Shown one piece after another: positions 14,247 through 26,079 of a stretch of DNA of 64,000 nt. Each line of letters begins with the position of its first letter. Positions within the stretch are counted from its first letter, which is position 1. This DNA comes from Amaranthus tricolor (taxonomy: Eukaryota; Streptophyta; Magnoliopsida; Caryophyllales; Amaranthaceae). The stretch spans positions 26,151,792-26,215,791 of the forward strand of contig NC_080059.1 of assembly GCF_026212465.1 (NCBI RefSeq), given 5' to 3'. Under the pieces are notes generated by a model. The model saw only the letters and a list, made by a program, of their open reading frames with translations, ran no database searches and was not told where the DNA came from. The position numbers and the translations under genes are program-made.

Positions 14247-17200
14247 TTGATCCTTGTTCATTCTTCATTGATCATTGATCCTTGTTCATTCTTCATCGTT
14301 CATTCTTCATTGACCATTGATCCTTGTTCATTCTTCATCGTTCATTCTTCATTGACCATTAATCCTTGTTCATTCTTCATCGATCATTCTTCATTGATCA
14401 TTGTTCCTTGTTCATTCTTCATCGTTCATTCTTCATTGATCATTGATCCTTGTTCATTCTTCATCGTTCATTCTTCATTGATCATTGATCCTTGTTCATT
14501 CTTCATCGTTCATTCGTCATTGATCATTGATCCTTGTTCATTCTTCATCGTTCATTCGTCATTGACCATTACTCCTTGTTCATTCTTCATCGTTCATTCT
14601 TCATTGATCATTGATCCTTGTTCATTCTTCATCGTTCATTCGTCATTGATCATTGATCCTTATTCATTCTTCATCGTTCATTTTTCATTTATCATTGATC
14701 CTTGTTCATTCTTCATCGTTCATTCTTCATTGATCATTGATCCTTGTTCATTCTTCATCGTTCATTCGTCATTGACCATTAATCCTTGTTCATTCTTCAT
14801 CGTTCATTCTTCATTGATCATTGATCCTTGTTCATTCTTCATCGTTCATTCGTCATTGACCATTAATCCTTGTTCATTCTTCATCGTTCATTCTTCATTG
14901 ATCATTGAACCTTGTTCATTCTTCATCGTTCATTCTTCTTTGATCATTGATCCTTGTTCATTCTTCATTGATCATTGATCCTTGTTCATTCTTCATCGTT
15001 CATTCGTCATTGATCATTGATCCTTGTTCATTCTTCATCGTTCATTCGTAATTGATCATTGATCCTTGTTCATTCTTCATCGTTCATTCGTCATTGATCA
15101 TTGATCCTTGTTCATTCTTCATCGTTCATTCGTCATTGACCATTACTCCTTGTTCATTCTTCATCGTTCATTCTTCATTGATCATTGATCCTTGTTCATT
15201 CTTCATCGTTCATTCTTCTTTGATCATTGATCCTTGTTCATTCTTCATTGATCATTGATCCTTATCATTCTTCATCATTCATTCTTCATTGACCATTGAT
15301 CCTTGTTCATTCTTCATCGTTCATTCTTCATTGACCATTACTCCTTGTTCATTCTTCATCGTTCATTCTTCATTGATCATTGATCCTTGTTCATTCTTCA
15401 TCGTTCATTCGTCATTGATCATTGATCCTTATTCATTCTTCATCGTTCATTTTTCATTTATCATTGATCCTTGTTCATTCTTCATCTTTCATTCTTCATT
15501 GTTCATTGATCCTTGTTCATTCTTCATCGTTCATTCGTCATTGACCATTAATCCTTGTTCATTCTTCATCGTTCATTCTTCATTGATCATTGATCCTTGT
15601 TCATTCTTCATCGTTCATTCGTCATTGACCATTAATCCTTGTTCATTCTTCATCGTTCATTCTTCATTGATCATTGAACCTTGTTCATTCTTCATCGTTC
15701 ATTCTTCTTTGATCATTGATCCTTGTTCATTCTTCATTGATCATTGATCCTTGTTCATTCTTCATCGTTCATTCGTCATTGACCATTGATCCTTGTTCAT
15801 TCTTCATTGATCATTGATCCTTGTTCATTCTTCATCGTTCATTCGTCATTGATCATTGATCCTTGTTCATTTTTCATTGATCATTGATCCTTGTTCATTC
15901 TTCATGGTTCATTCGTCATTGATCATTGATCCTTGTTCATTCTTCATCGTTTATTCGTCATTGACCATTACTCCTTGTTCATTCTTCATCGTTCATTCTT
16001 CATTGATCATTGATCCTTGTTCATTCTTCATCGTTCATTCTTCTTTGATCATTGATCCTTGTTCATTCTTCATTGATCATTGATCCTTGTTCATTCTTCA
16101 TCGTTCATTCGTCATTGATCATTGATCCTTGTTCATTCTTCATCGTTCATTCGTCATTGATCATTGATCCTTGTTCATTCTTCATCGTTCATTCGTCATT
16201 GACCATTACTCCTTGTTCATTCTTCATCGTTCATTCTTCATTGATCATTGATCCTTGTTCATTCTTCATCGTTCATTCTTATTTGATCATTGATCCTTGT
16301 TCATTTTTCATTAATCATTGATCCTTGTTCATTCTTCATCGTTCATTCGTCATTGACCATTAATCCTTGTTCATTCTTCATCGTTCATTCTTCATTGAAC
16401 ATTGTTCCTTGTTCATTCTTCATCGTTCATTCTTCATTGAGAATTGATCCTTGTTCATTCTTCATCGTTCATTCTTCATTGAGAATTGATCCTTGTTCGT
16501 TCTTCATCGTTCATTCTTCATTGATCATTGATCCTTGTTCATTCTTCATCGTTCATTCGTCATTGATCATTGATCCTTGTTCATTCTACATTGATCATTG
16601 ATCCTTGTTCATTCTTCATCGTTCATTCGTCATTGATCATTGATCCTTGTTCATTCTTCATCGTTCATTCGTCATTGACCATTACTCCTTGTTCATTCTT
16701 CATCGTTCATTCTTCATTGATCATTGATCCTTGTTCATTCTTCATCGTTCATTCTTATTTGATCATTGATCCTTGTTCATTTTTCATTAATCATTGATCC
16801 TTGTTCATTCTTCATCGTTCATTCGTCATTGACCATTAATCCTTGTTCATTCTTCATCGTTCATTCTTCATTGATCATTGTTCCTTGTTCATTCTTCATC
16901 GTTCATTCTTCGTTGAGAATTGATCCTTGTTCATTCTTCATTGTTCATTCTTCATTGAGAATTGATCCTTGTTCATTCTTCATCGTTCATTCTTCATTGA
17001 TCATTGATCCTTGTTCATTCTTCATCGTTCATTCTTCATTGATCATTGATCCTATTTCATTCTTAATCGTTCATTCTTCTTTGATCATTGATCCTTGTTC
17101 ATTCTTCATCGTTCATTCGTCATTGATCATTGATCCTTGTTCATTCTTCATCGTTCATTCGTCATTGATCATTGATCCTTGTTCATTCTTCATCGTTCAT

Positions 17201-18445
17201 TCGTCATTGATCATTGATCCTTGTTCATTCTTTATCGTTCATTCGTCATTGACCATTAATCCTTGTTCATTCTTCATCGTTCATTCTTCATTGATCATTG
17301 ATCCTTGTTCATTCTTCATCGTTCGTTCTTCATTGAGCATTGATCCTTGTTCATTCTTCATCGTTCATTTGTCATTGACCATTAATCCTTGTTCATTCTT
17401 CATCGATCATTCTTCATTGATCATTGTTCCTTGTTCATTCTTCATCGTTCATTCTTCATTGATCATTGATCCTTGTTCATTCTTCATCGTTCATTCTTCA
17501 TTGATCATTGATCCTTGTTCATTCTTCATCGTTCATTCGTCATTGATCATTGATCCTTGTTCATTCTTCATCGTTCATTCGTCATTGACCATTACTCCTT
17601 GTTCATTCTTCATCTTTCATTCTTCATTGATCATTGATCTTTGTTCATTCTTCATTGTTCATTCGTCATTGATCATTGATCCTTATTCATTCTTCATCGT
17701 TCATTCTTCATTGATCATTTATCCTTGTTCATTCTTCATCGTTCATTCGTCATTGACCATTGATCCTTGTTCATTCTTCATTGATCATTGATCCTTGTTC
17801 ATTCTTCATCGTTCATTCGTCATTGATCATTGATCCTTGTTCATTCTTCATTGATCATTGATCCTTGTTCTTTCTTCATCGTTCATTCGTCATTGATCAT
17901 TGATCCTTGTTCATTCTTCATCGTTCATTCGTCATTGACCATTACTCCTTGTTCATTCTTCATCGTTCATTCTTCATTGATCATTGATCCTTGTTCATTC
18001 TTCATCGTTCATTCTTCTTTGATCATTGATCCTTGTTCATTCTTCATTGATCATTGACCCTTGTTCATTCTTCATCGTTCATTCGTCATTGATCATTGAT
18101 CCTTGTTCATTCTTCATCGTTCATTTGTCATTGATCATTGATCCTTGTTCATTCTTCATCGTTCATTCGTCATTGACCATTGATCCTTGTTCATTCTTCA
18201 TTGATCATTGATCCTTGTTCATTCTTCATCGTTCATTCGTCATTGATCATTGATCCTTGTTCATTCTTCATTGATCATTGATCCTTGTTCATTCTTCATC
18301 GTTCATTCGTCATTGATCATTGATCCTTGTTCATCCTTCATCGTTCATTCGTCATTGACCATTACTCCTTGTTCATTCTTCATCGTTCATTCTTCATTGA
18401 TCATTGATCCTTGTTCATTCTTCATCGTTCATTCTTCTTTGATCA
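14247..18445 (+). repeat. 4.4-kb higher-order repeat, copy C (3' truncated)
   Basis: Third copy at constant offset 4451 from copy B. It has the diagnostic 1-bp deletion at about 15261. The correspondence stops near 18445, where a local 616-bp duplication starts and leads into the orientation switch. Confidence 0.88.
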
Positions 18446-18963
18446 TTGATCCTTGTTCATTCTTCATTGATCATTGATCCTTGTTCATTCTTCATCGTTC
18501 ATTCGTCATTGATCATTGATCCTTGTTCATTCTTCATCGTTCATTCGTCATTGACCATTACTCCTTGTTCATTCTTCATCGTTCATTCTTCATTGATCAT
18601 TGATCCTTGTTCATTCTTCATCGTTCATTCTTCTTTGATCATTGATCCTTGTTCATTCTTCATTGATCATTGATCCTTGTTCATTCTTCATCGTTCATTC
18701 GTCATTGATCATTGATCCTTGTTCATTCTTCATCGTTCATTTGTCATTGATCATTGATCCTTGTTCATTCTTCATCGTTCATTCGTCATTGACCATTGAT
18801 CCTTGTTCATTCTTCATTGATCATTGATCCTTGTTCATTCTTCATCGTTCATTCGTCATTGATCATTGATCCTTGTTCATTCTTCATCGTTCATTCGTCA
18901 TTGATCATTGATCCTTGTTCATTCTTCATCGTTCATTCGTCATTGACCATTACTCCTTGTTCA
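17830..18963 (+). repeat. 616-bp local tandem duplication next to the orientation switch
   Basis: The unit pattern of 17830-18445 repeats at 18446 onward with an offset of 616 bp (44 x 14). The second copy runs for about 518 bp before the array orientation flips. The feature overlaps the end of the third 4.4-kb HOR copy. Confidence 0.75.
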
Positions 18964-18967
18964 ATGA
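18957..18967. other. Satellite orientation switch (inversion junction)
   Basis: Left of this point the + strand reads TTCATTCTTCATCG-type units. Right of it the + strand reads the reverse complement (AATGAACGATGAAGAATG). The change happens inside one unit, at CTTGTTCAATGACG around 18957-18967. The exact base is ambiguous because TTCA fits both sides. No foreign DNA lies at the junction. Confidence 0.95.
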
Positions 18968-20969
18968 CGAATGATCAATGACGAATGAACGATGAAGAAT
19001 GAACAAGGATCAATGATCAATAACGAATGAACGATGGAGAACGAACAAGGATCAATGATGAATGACGAATGAACGATGAATAATGAACAAGGATCAATGA
19101 TCAATGAAGAATGAACAAGGATCAATGATCAAAGAAGAATGAACGATGAAGAATGAAATAGGATCAATGATCAATGAAGAATGAACGATGAAGAATGAAC
19201 AAGGATCAATGATCAATGAAGAATGAACGATGAAGAATGAACAAGGATCAATTCTCAATGAAGAATGAACGATGAAGAATGAACAAGGAGTAATGGTCAA
19301 TGACGAATGAACGATGAAGAATGAACAAGGATCAATGATCAATGACGAATGAACGATGAAGAATGAACAAGGATCAATGATCAATGAAGAATGAACGATG
19401 AAGAATGAACAAGGATCAATGATCAATGAAGAATGAACGATGAAGAATGAACAAGGAACAATGATCAATGAAGAATGATCGATGAAGAATGAACAAGGAG
19501 TAATGGTCAATGACGAATGAACGATGAAGAATGAACAAGGATCAATGGTCAATGAAGAATGAACGATGAAGAATGAACAAGGATCAATGATCAATGAAGA
19601 ATGAACAAGGATCAATGATCAAAGAAGAATGAACGATGAAGAATGAACAAGGATCAATGATCAATGAAGAATGAACGATGAAGAATGAACAAGGATTAAT
19701 GGTCAATGACGAATGAACGATGAAGAATGAACAAGGGTCAATGATCAATGTAGAATGAACGATGAAGAATGAACAAGGATTAATGGTCAATGACGAATGA
19801 ACGATGAAGAATGAACAAGGATCAATGATCAATGACGAATGAACGATGAAGAATGAACAAGGATCAATGATCAATGACGAATGAACGATGAAGAATGAAC
19901 AAGGATCAATGATCAATGTAGAATGAACAAGGATCAATGATCAATGACGAATGAACGATGAAGAATGAACAAGGAGTAATGGTCAATGAAGAATGAACAA
20001 GGATCAATGTTCAATGACGAATGAACGATGAAGAATGAACAAGGATCAATGATCAATGACGAATGAACGATGAAGAATGAACAAGGATCAATGATCAATG
20101 ACGAATGAACGATGAAGAATGAACAAGGATCAATGATCAATGAAGAATGAACAAGGATCAATGATCAAAGAAGAATGAACGATGAAGAATGAACAAGGAT
20201 CAATGATCAATGAAGAATGAACGATGAAGAATGAACAAGGAGTAATGGTCAATGACGAATGAACGATGAAGAATGAACAAGGATTAATGATCAATGAAGA
20301 ATGAACGATGAAGAATGAACAAGGATTAATGGTCAATGACGAATGAACGATGAAGAATGAACAAGGATCAATGATCAATGAAGAATGAACGATGAAGAAT
20401 GAACAAGGATCAATGATAAATGAAAAATGAACGATGAAGAATGAATAAGGATCAATGATCAATGACGAATGAACGATGAAGAATGAACAAGGATCAATGA
20501 TCAATGAAGAATGAACGATGAAGAATGAACAAGGAGTAATGGTCAATGACGAATGAACGTTGAAGAATGAACAAGGATCAATGATCAATGACGAATGAAC
20601 GATGAAGAATGAACAAGGATCAATGATCAATGAAGAATGAACGATGAAGAATGAACAAGGATCAATGATCAATGACGAATGAACGATGAAGAATGAACAA
20701 GGATCAATGATCAATGAAGAATGAACAAGGATCAATGATCAAAGAAGAATGAACGATGAAGAATGAACAAGGATCAATGATCAATGAAGAATGAACGATG
20801 AAGAATGAACAAGGAGTAATGGTCAATGACGAATGAACGATGAAGAATGAACAAGGATCAATGATCAATGACGAATGAACGATGAAGAAAGAACAAGGAT
20901 CAATGATCAATGAAGAATGAACAAGGATCAATGATCAATGACGAATGAACGATGAAGAATGAACAAGGA

Positions 20970-23433
20970 TCAATGATCAATGAAGAATGAACAAGGATCA
21001 ATGGTCAATGACGAATGAACGATGAAGAATGAACAAGGATAAATGATCAATGAAGAATGAACGATGAAGAATGAATAAGGATCAATGATCAATGACGAAT
21101 GAACGATGAAGAATGAACAAAGATCAATGATCAATGAAGAATGAAAGATGAAGAATGAACAAGGAGTAATGGTCAATGACGAATGAACGATGAAGAATGA
21201 ACAAGGATCAATGATCAATGACGAATGAACGATGAAGAATGAACAAGGATCAATGATCAATGAAGAATGAACGATGAAGAATGAACAAGGATCAATGATC
21301 AATGAAGAATGAACGATGAAGAATGAACAAGGAACAATGATTAATGAAGAATGATCGATGAAGAATGAACAAGGATTAATGGTCAATGACAAATGAACGA
21401 TGAAGAATGAACAAGGATCAATGCTCAATGAAGAATGAACGATGAAGAATGAACAAGGATCAATGATCAATGAAGAATGAACGATGAAGAATGAACAAGG
21501 ATTAATGGTCAATGACGAATGAACAAGGATCAATGATCAATGACGAATGAACGATGAAGAATGAACAAGGATCAATGATCAATGACGAATGAACGATGGA
21601 GAATGAACAAGGATCAATGATCAATGACGAATGAACGATGAAGAATGAACAAGGATCAATGATCAATGAAGAATGAACAAGGATCAATGATCAAAGAAGA
21701 ATGAACGATGAAGAATGAAATAGGATCAATGATCAATGAAGAATGAACGATGAAGAATGAACAAGGATCAATGATCAATGAAGAATGAACGATGAAGAAT
21801 GAACAAGGATCAATTCTCAATGAAGAATGAACGATGAAGAATGAACAAGGATCAATGATCAATGACGAATGAACGATGAAGAATGAACAAGGATCAATGA
21901 TCAATGAAGAATGAACGATGAAGAATGAACAAGGAGTAATGGTCAATGACGAATGAACGATGAAGAATGAACAAGGATCAATGATCAATGACGAATGAAC
22001 GATGAAGAATGAACAAGGATCAATGATCAATGAAGAATGAACGATGAAGAATGAACAAGGATCAATGATCAATGAAGAATGAACGATGAAGAATGAACAA
22101 GGAACAATGATCAATGAAGAATGATCGATGAAGAATGAACAAGGATTAATGGTCAATGAAGAATGAACGATGAAGAATGAACAAAGATCAATGGTCAATG
22201 AAGAATGAACGATGAAGAATGAACAAGGATCAATGATCAATGAAGAATGAACAAGGATCAATGATCAAAGAAGAATGAACGATGAAGAATGAACAAGGAT
22301 CAATGATCAATGAAGAATGAACAAGGATTAATGGTCAATGACGAATGAACGATGAAGAATGAACAAGGGTCAATGATCAATGTAGAATGAACGATGAAGA
22401 ATGAACAAGGATTAATGGTCAATGACGAATGAACGATGAAGAATGAACAAGGATCAATGATCAATGACGAATGAACGATGAAGAATGAACAAGGATCAAT
22501 GATCAATGACGAATGAACGATGAAGAATGAACAAGGATCAATGATCAATGTAGAATGAACAAGGATCAATGATCAATGACGAATGAACGATGAAGAATGA
22601 ACAAGGAGTAATGGTCAATGAAGAATGAACAAGGATCAATGTTCAATGACGAATGAACGATGAAGAATGAACAAGGATCAATGATCAATGACGAATGAAC
22701 GATGAAGAATGAACAAGGATCAATGATCAATGACGAATGAACGATGAAGAATGAACAAGGATCAATGATCAATGAAGAATGAACAAGGATCAATGATCAA
22801 AGAAGAATGAACGATGAAGAATGAACAAGGATCAATGATCAATGAAGAATGAACGATGAAGAATGAACAAGGAGTAATGGTCAATGACGAATAAACGATG
22901 AAGAATGAACAAGGATCAATGATCAATGACGAATGAACGATGAAGAATGAACAAGGATCAATGATCAATGAAGAATGAACGATGAAGAATGAACAAGGAG
23001 TAATGGTCAATGACGAATGAACGTTGAAGAATGAACAAGGATCAATGATCAATGACGAATGAACGATGAAGAATGAACAAGGATCAATGATCAATGAAGA
23101 ATGAACGATGAAGAATGAACAAGGATCAATGATCAATGACGAATGAACGATGAAGAATGAACAAGGATCAATGATCAATGAAGAATGAACAAGGATCAAT
23201 GATCAAAGAAGAATGAACGATGAAGAATGAACAAGGATCAATGATCAATGAAGAATGAACGATGAAGAATGAACAAGGAGTAATGGTCAATGACGAATGA
23301 ACGATGAAGAATGAACAAGGATCAATGATCAATGACGAATGAACGATGAAGAAAGAACAAGGATCAATGATCAATGAAGAATGAACAAGGATCAATGATC
23401 AATGACGAATGAACGATGAAGAATGAACAAGGA
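20970..23433 (-). repeat. Right-arm higher-order repeat, copy 1 (2464 bp)
   Basis: Period 2464 bp (176 x 14). Marker units at 20970, 21502, 21656 and 22566 recur exactly 2464 bp later at 23434, 23966, 24120 and 25030. Shared private variants include GGTAATGATTAATGAAG near 21335, the GATGGAGAATG unit and the AAATAGGATC unit. Confidence 0.9.
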
Positions 23434-26079
23434 TCAATGATCAATGAAGAATGAACAAGGATCAATGGTCAATGACGAATGAACGATGAAGAATGAACAA
23501 GGATAAATGATCAATGAAGAATGAACGATGAAGAATGAATAAGGATCAATGATCAATGACGAATGAACGATGAAGAATGAACAAAGATCAATGATCAATG
23601 AAGAATGAAAGATGAAGAATGAACAAGGAGTAATGGTCAATGACGAATGAACGATGAAGAATGAACAAGGATCAATGATCAATGACGAATGAACGATGAA
23701 GAATGAACAAGGATCAATGATCAATGAAGAATGAACGATGAAGAATGAACAAGGATCAATGATCAATGAAGAATGAACGATGAAGAATGAACAAGGAACA
23801 ATGATTAATGAAGAATGATCGATGAAGAATGAACAAGGATTAATGGTCAATGACAAATGAACGATGAAGAATGAACAAGGATCAATGCTCAATGAAGAAT
23901 GAACGATGAAGAATGAACAAGGATCAATGATCAATGAAGAATGAACGATGAAGAATGAACAAGGATTAATGGTCAATGACGAATGAACAAGGATCAATGA
24001 TCAATGACGAATGAACGATGAAGAATGAACAAGGATCAATGATCAATGACGAATGAACGATGGAGAATGAACAAGGATCAATGATCAATGACGAATGAAC
24101 GATGAAGAATGAACAAGGATCAATGATCAATGAAGAATGAACAAGGATCAATGATCAAAGAAGAATGAACGATGAAGAATGAAATAGGATCAATGATCAA
24201 TGAAGAATGAACGATGAAGAATGAACAAGGATCAATGATCAATGAAGAATGAACGATGAAGAATGAACAAGGATCAATTCTCAATGAAGAATGAACGATG
24301 AAGAATGAACAAGGATCAATGATCAATGACGAATGAACGATGAAGAATGAACAAGGATCAATGATCAATGAAGAATGAACGATGAAGAATGAACAAGGAG
24401 TAATGGTCAATGACGAATGAACGATGAAGAATGAACAAGGATCAATGATCAATGACGAATGAACGATGAAGAATGAACAAGGATCAATGATCAATGAAGA
24501 ATGAACGATGAAGAATGAACAAGGATCAATGATCAATGAAGAATGAACGATGAAGAATGAACAAGGAACAATGATCAATGAAGAATGATCGATGAAGAAT
24601 GAACAAGGATTAATGGTCAATGAAGAATGAACGATGAAGAATGAACAAAGATCAATGGTCAATGAAGAATGAACGATGAAGAATGAACAAGGATCAATGA
24701 TCAATGAAGAATGAACAAGGATCAATGATCAAAGAAGAATGAACGATGAAGAATGAACAAGGATCAATGATCAATGAAGAATGAACAAGGATTAATGGTC
24801 AATGACGAATGAACGATGAAGAATGAACAAGGGTCAATGATCAATGTAGAATGAACGATGAAGAATGAACAAGGATTAATGGTCAATGACGAATGAACGA
24901 TGAAGAATGAACAAGGATCAATGATCAATGACGAATGAACGATGAAGAATGAACAAGGATCAATGATCAATGACGAATGAACGATGAAGAATGAACAAGG
25001 ATCAATGATCAATGTAGAATGAACAAGGATCAATGATCAATGACGAATGAACGATGAAGAATGAACAAGGAGTAATGGTCAATGAAGAATGAACAAGGAT
25101 CAATGTTCAATGACGAATGAACGATGAAGAATGAACAAGGATCAATGATCAATGACGAATGAACGATGAAGAATGAACAAGGATCAATGATCAATGACGA
25201 ATGAACGATGAAGAATGAACAAGGATCAATGATCAATGAAGAATGAACAAGGATCAATGATCAAAGAAGAATGAACGATGAAGAATGAACAAGGATCAAT
25301 GATCAATGAAGAATGAACGATGAAGAATGAACAAGGAGTAATGGTCAATGACGAATAAACGATGAAGAATGAACAAGGATCAATGATCAATGACGAATGA
25401 ACGATGAAGAATGAACAAGGATCAATGATCAATGAAAAATGAACAAGGATCAATGATCAATGACGAATGAACGATGAAGAATGAACAAGGATCAATGATC
25501 AATGACGAATGAACGATGAAGAATGAACAAGGATCAATGATCAATGACGAATGAACGATGAAGAATGAACAAGGATCAATGATCAATGACGAATGAACGA
25601 TGGAGAATGAACAAGGATCAATGATCAATGACGAATGAACGATGAAGAATGAACAAGGATCAATGATCAATGAAGAATGAACAAGGATCAATGATCAAAG
25701 AAGAATGAACGATGAAGAATGAAATAGGATCAATGATCAATGAAGAATGAACGATGAAGAATGAACAAGGATCAATGATCAATGAAGAATGAACGATGAA
25801 GAATGAACAAGGATCAATGATCAATGAAGAATGAACAAGGATCAATGATCAAAGAAGAATGAACGATGAAGAATGAACAAGGATCAATGATCAATGAAGA
25901 ATGAACGATGAAGAATGAACAAGGAGTAATGGTCAATGACGAATGAACGATGAAGAATGAACAAGGATCAATGATCAATGACGAATGAACGATGAAGAAA
26001 GAACAAGGATCAATGATCAATGAAGAATGAACAAGGATCAATGATCAATGACGAATGAACGATGAAGAATGAACAAGGA
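23434..26079 (-). repeat. Right-arm higher-order repeat, copy 2 (2646 bp)
   Basis: Same order of marker units as the preceding copy. It is longer by 182 bp (13 x 14) because of extra GACGAATG-type units around 25420-25690. Confidence 0.88.

Larger units (their letters stand above)
1..18963 (+). repeat. 42-bp satellite array, left arm (pyrimidine-rich strand on +)
   Basis: Uninterrupted tandem array. The main unit is 42 bp and splits into three related 14-mers: A (TTCATTCTTCATCG), B (TTCATTCGTCATTG, often TTCATTCTTCATTG) and C (ATCATTGATCCTTG, with common variants ACCATTAATCCTTG and ACCATTACTCCTTG). By hand count the consensus is about 71% pyrimidine on this strand (T 20, C 10, A 7, G 5), roughly 36% GC. 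Occasional 28-bp units have an A/B hybrid followed by C and lack 14 bp. Because 42 is a multiple of three, one frame stays open between 28-bp units and reads as a 14-residue repeat. These runs begin with TTG and end at each 28-bp unit, so they are not called as genes. No other gene or RNA is visible in this stretch. Confidence 0.97.

Noticed and set aside
1..18963. CRISPR-like array (short repeats with spacing)
   Set aside because: The 14-mers are contiguous variants without unique spacers, in a eukaryotic transposon context with no cas genes.
18..18981. Dozens of open frames of 60-340 codons on the + strand encoding a 14-residue repeat (SFFIVHSSLIIDPC-like), and their counterparts on the - strand right of the switch
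   Set aside because: They follow from a 42-bp period with no stop in one frame, start almost always at TTG, end wherever a 28-bp unit shifts the frame, and flip strand with the satellite. There is no promoter or ATG context and no sign of codon constraint.
18950..18981. Retrotransposon remnant or spacer at the satellite orientation switch
   Set aside because: Every base at the junction can be read as satellite from one arm or the other; no LTR, target duplication or foreign sequence is present.
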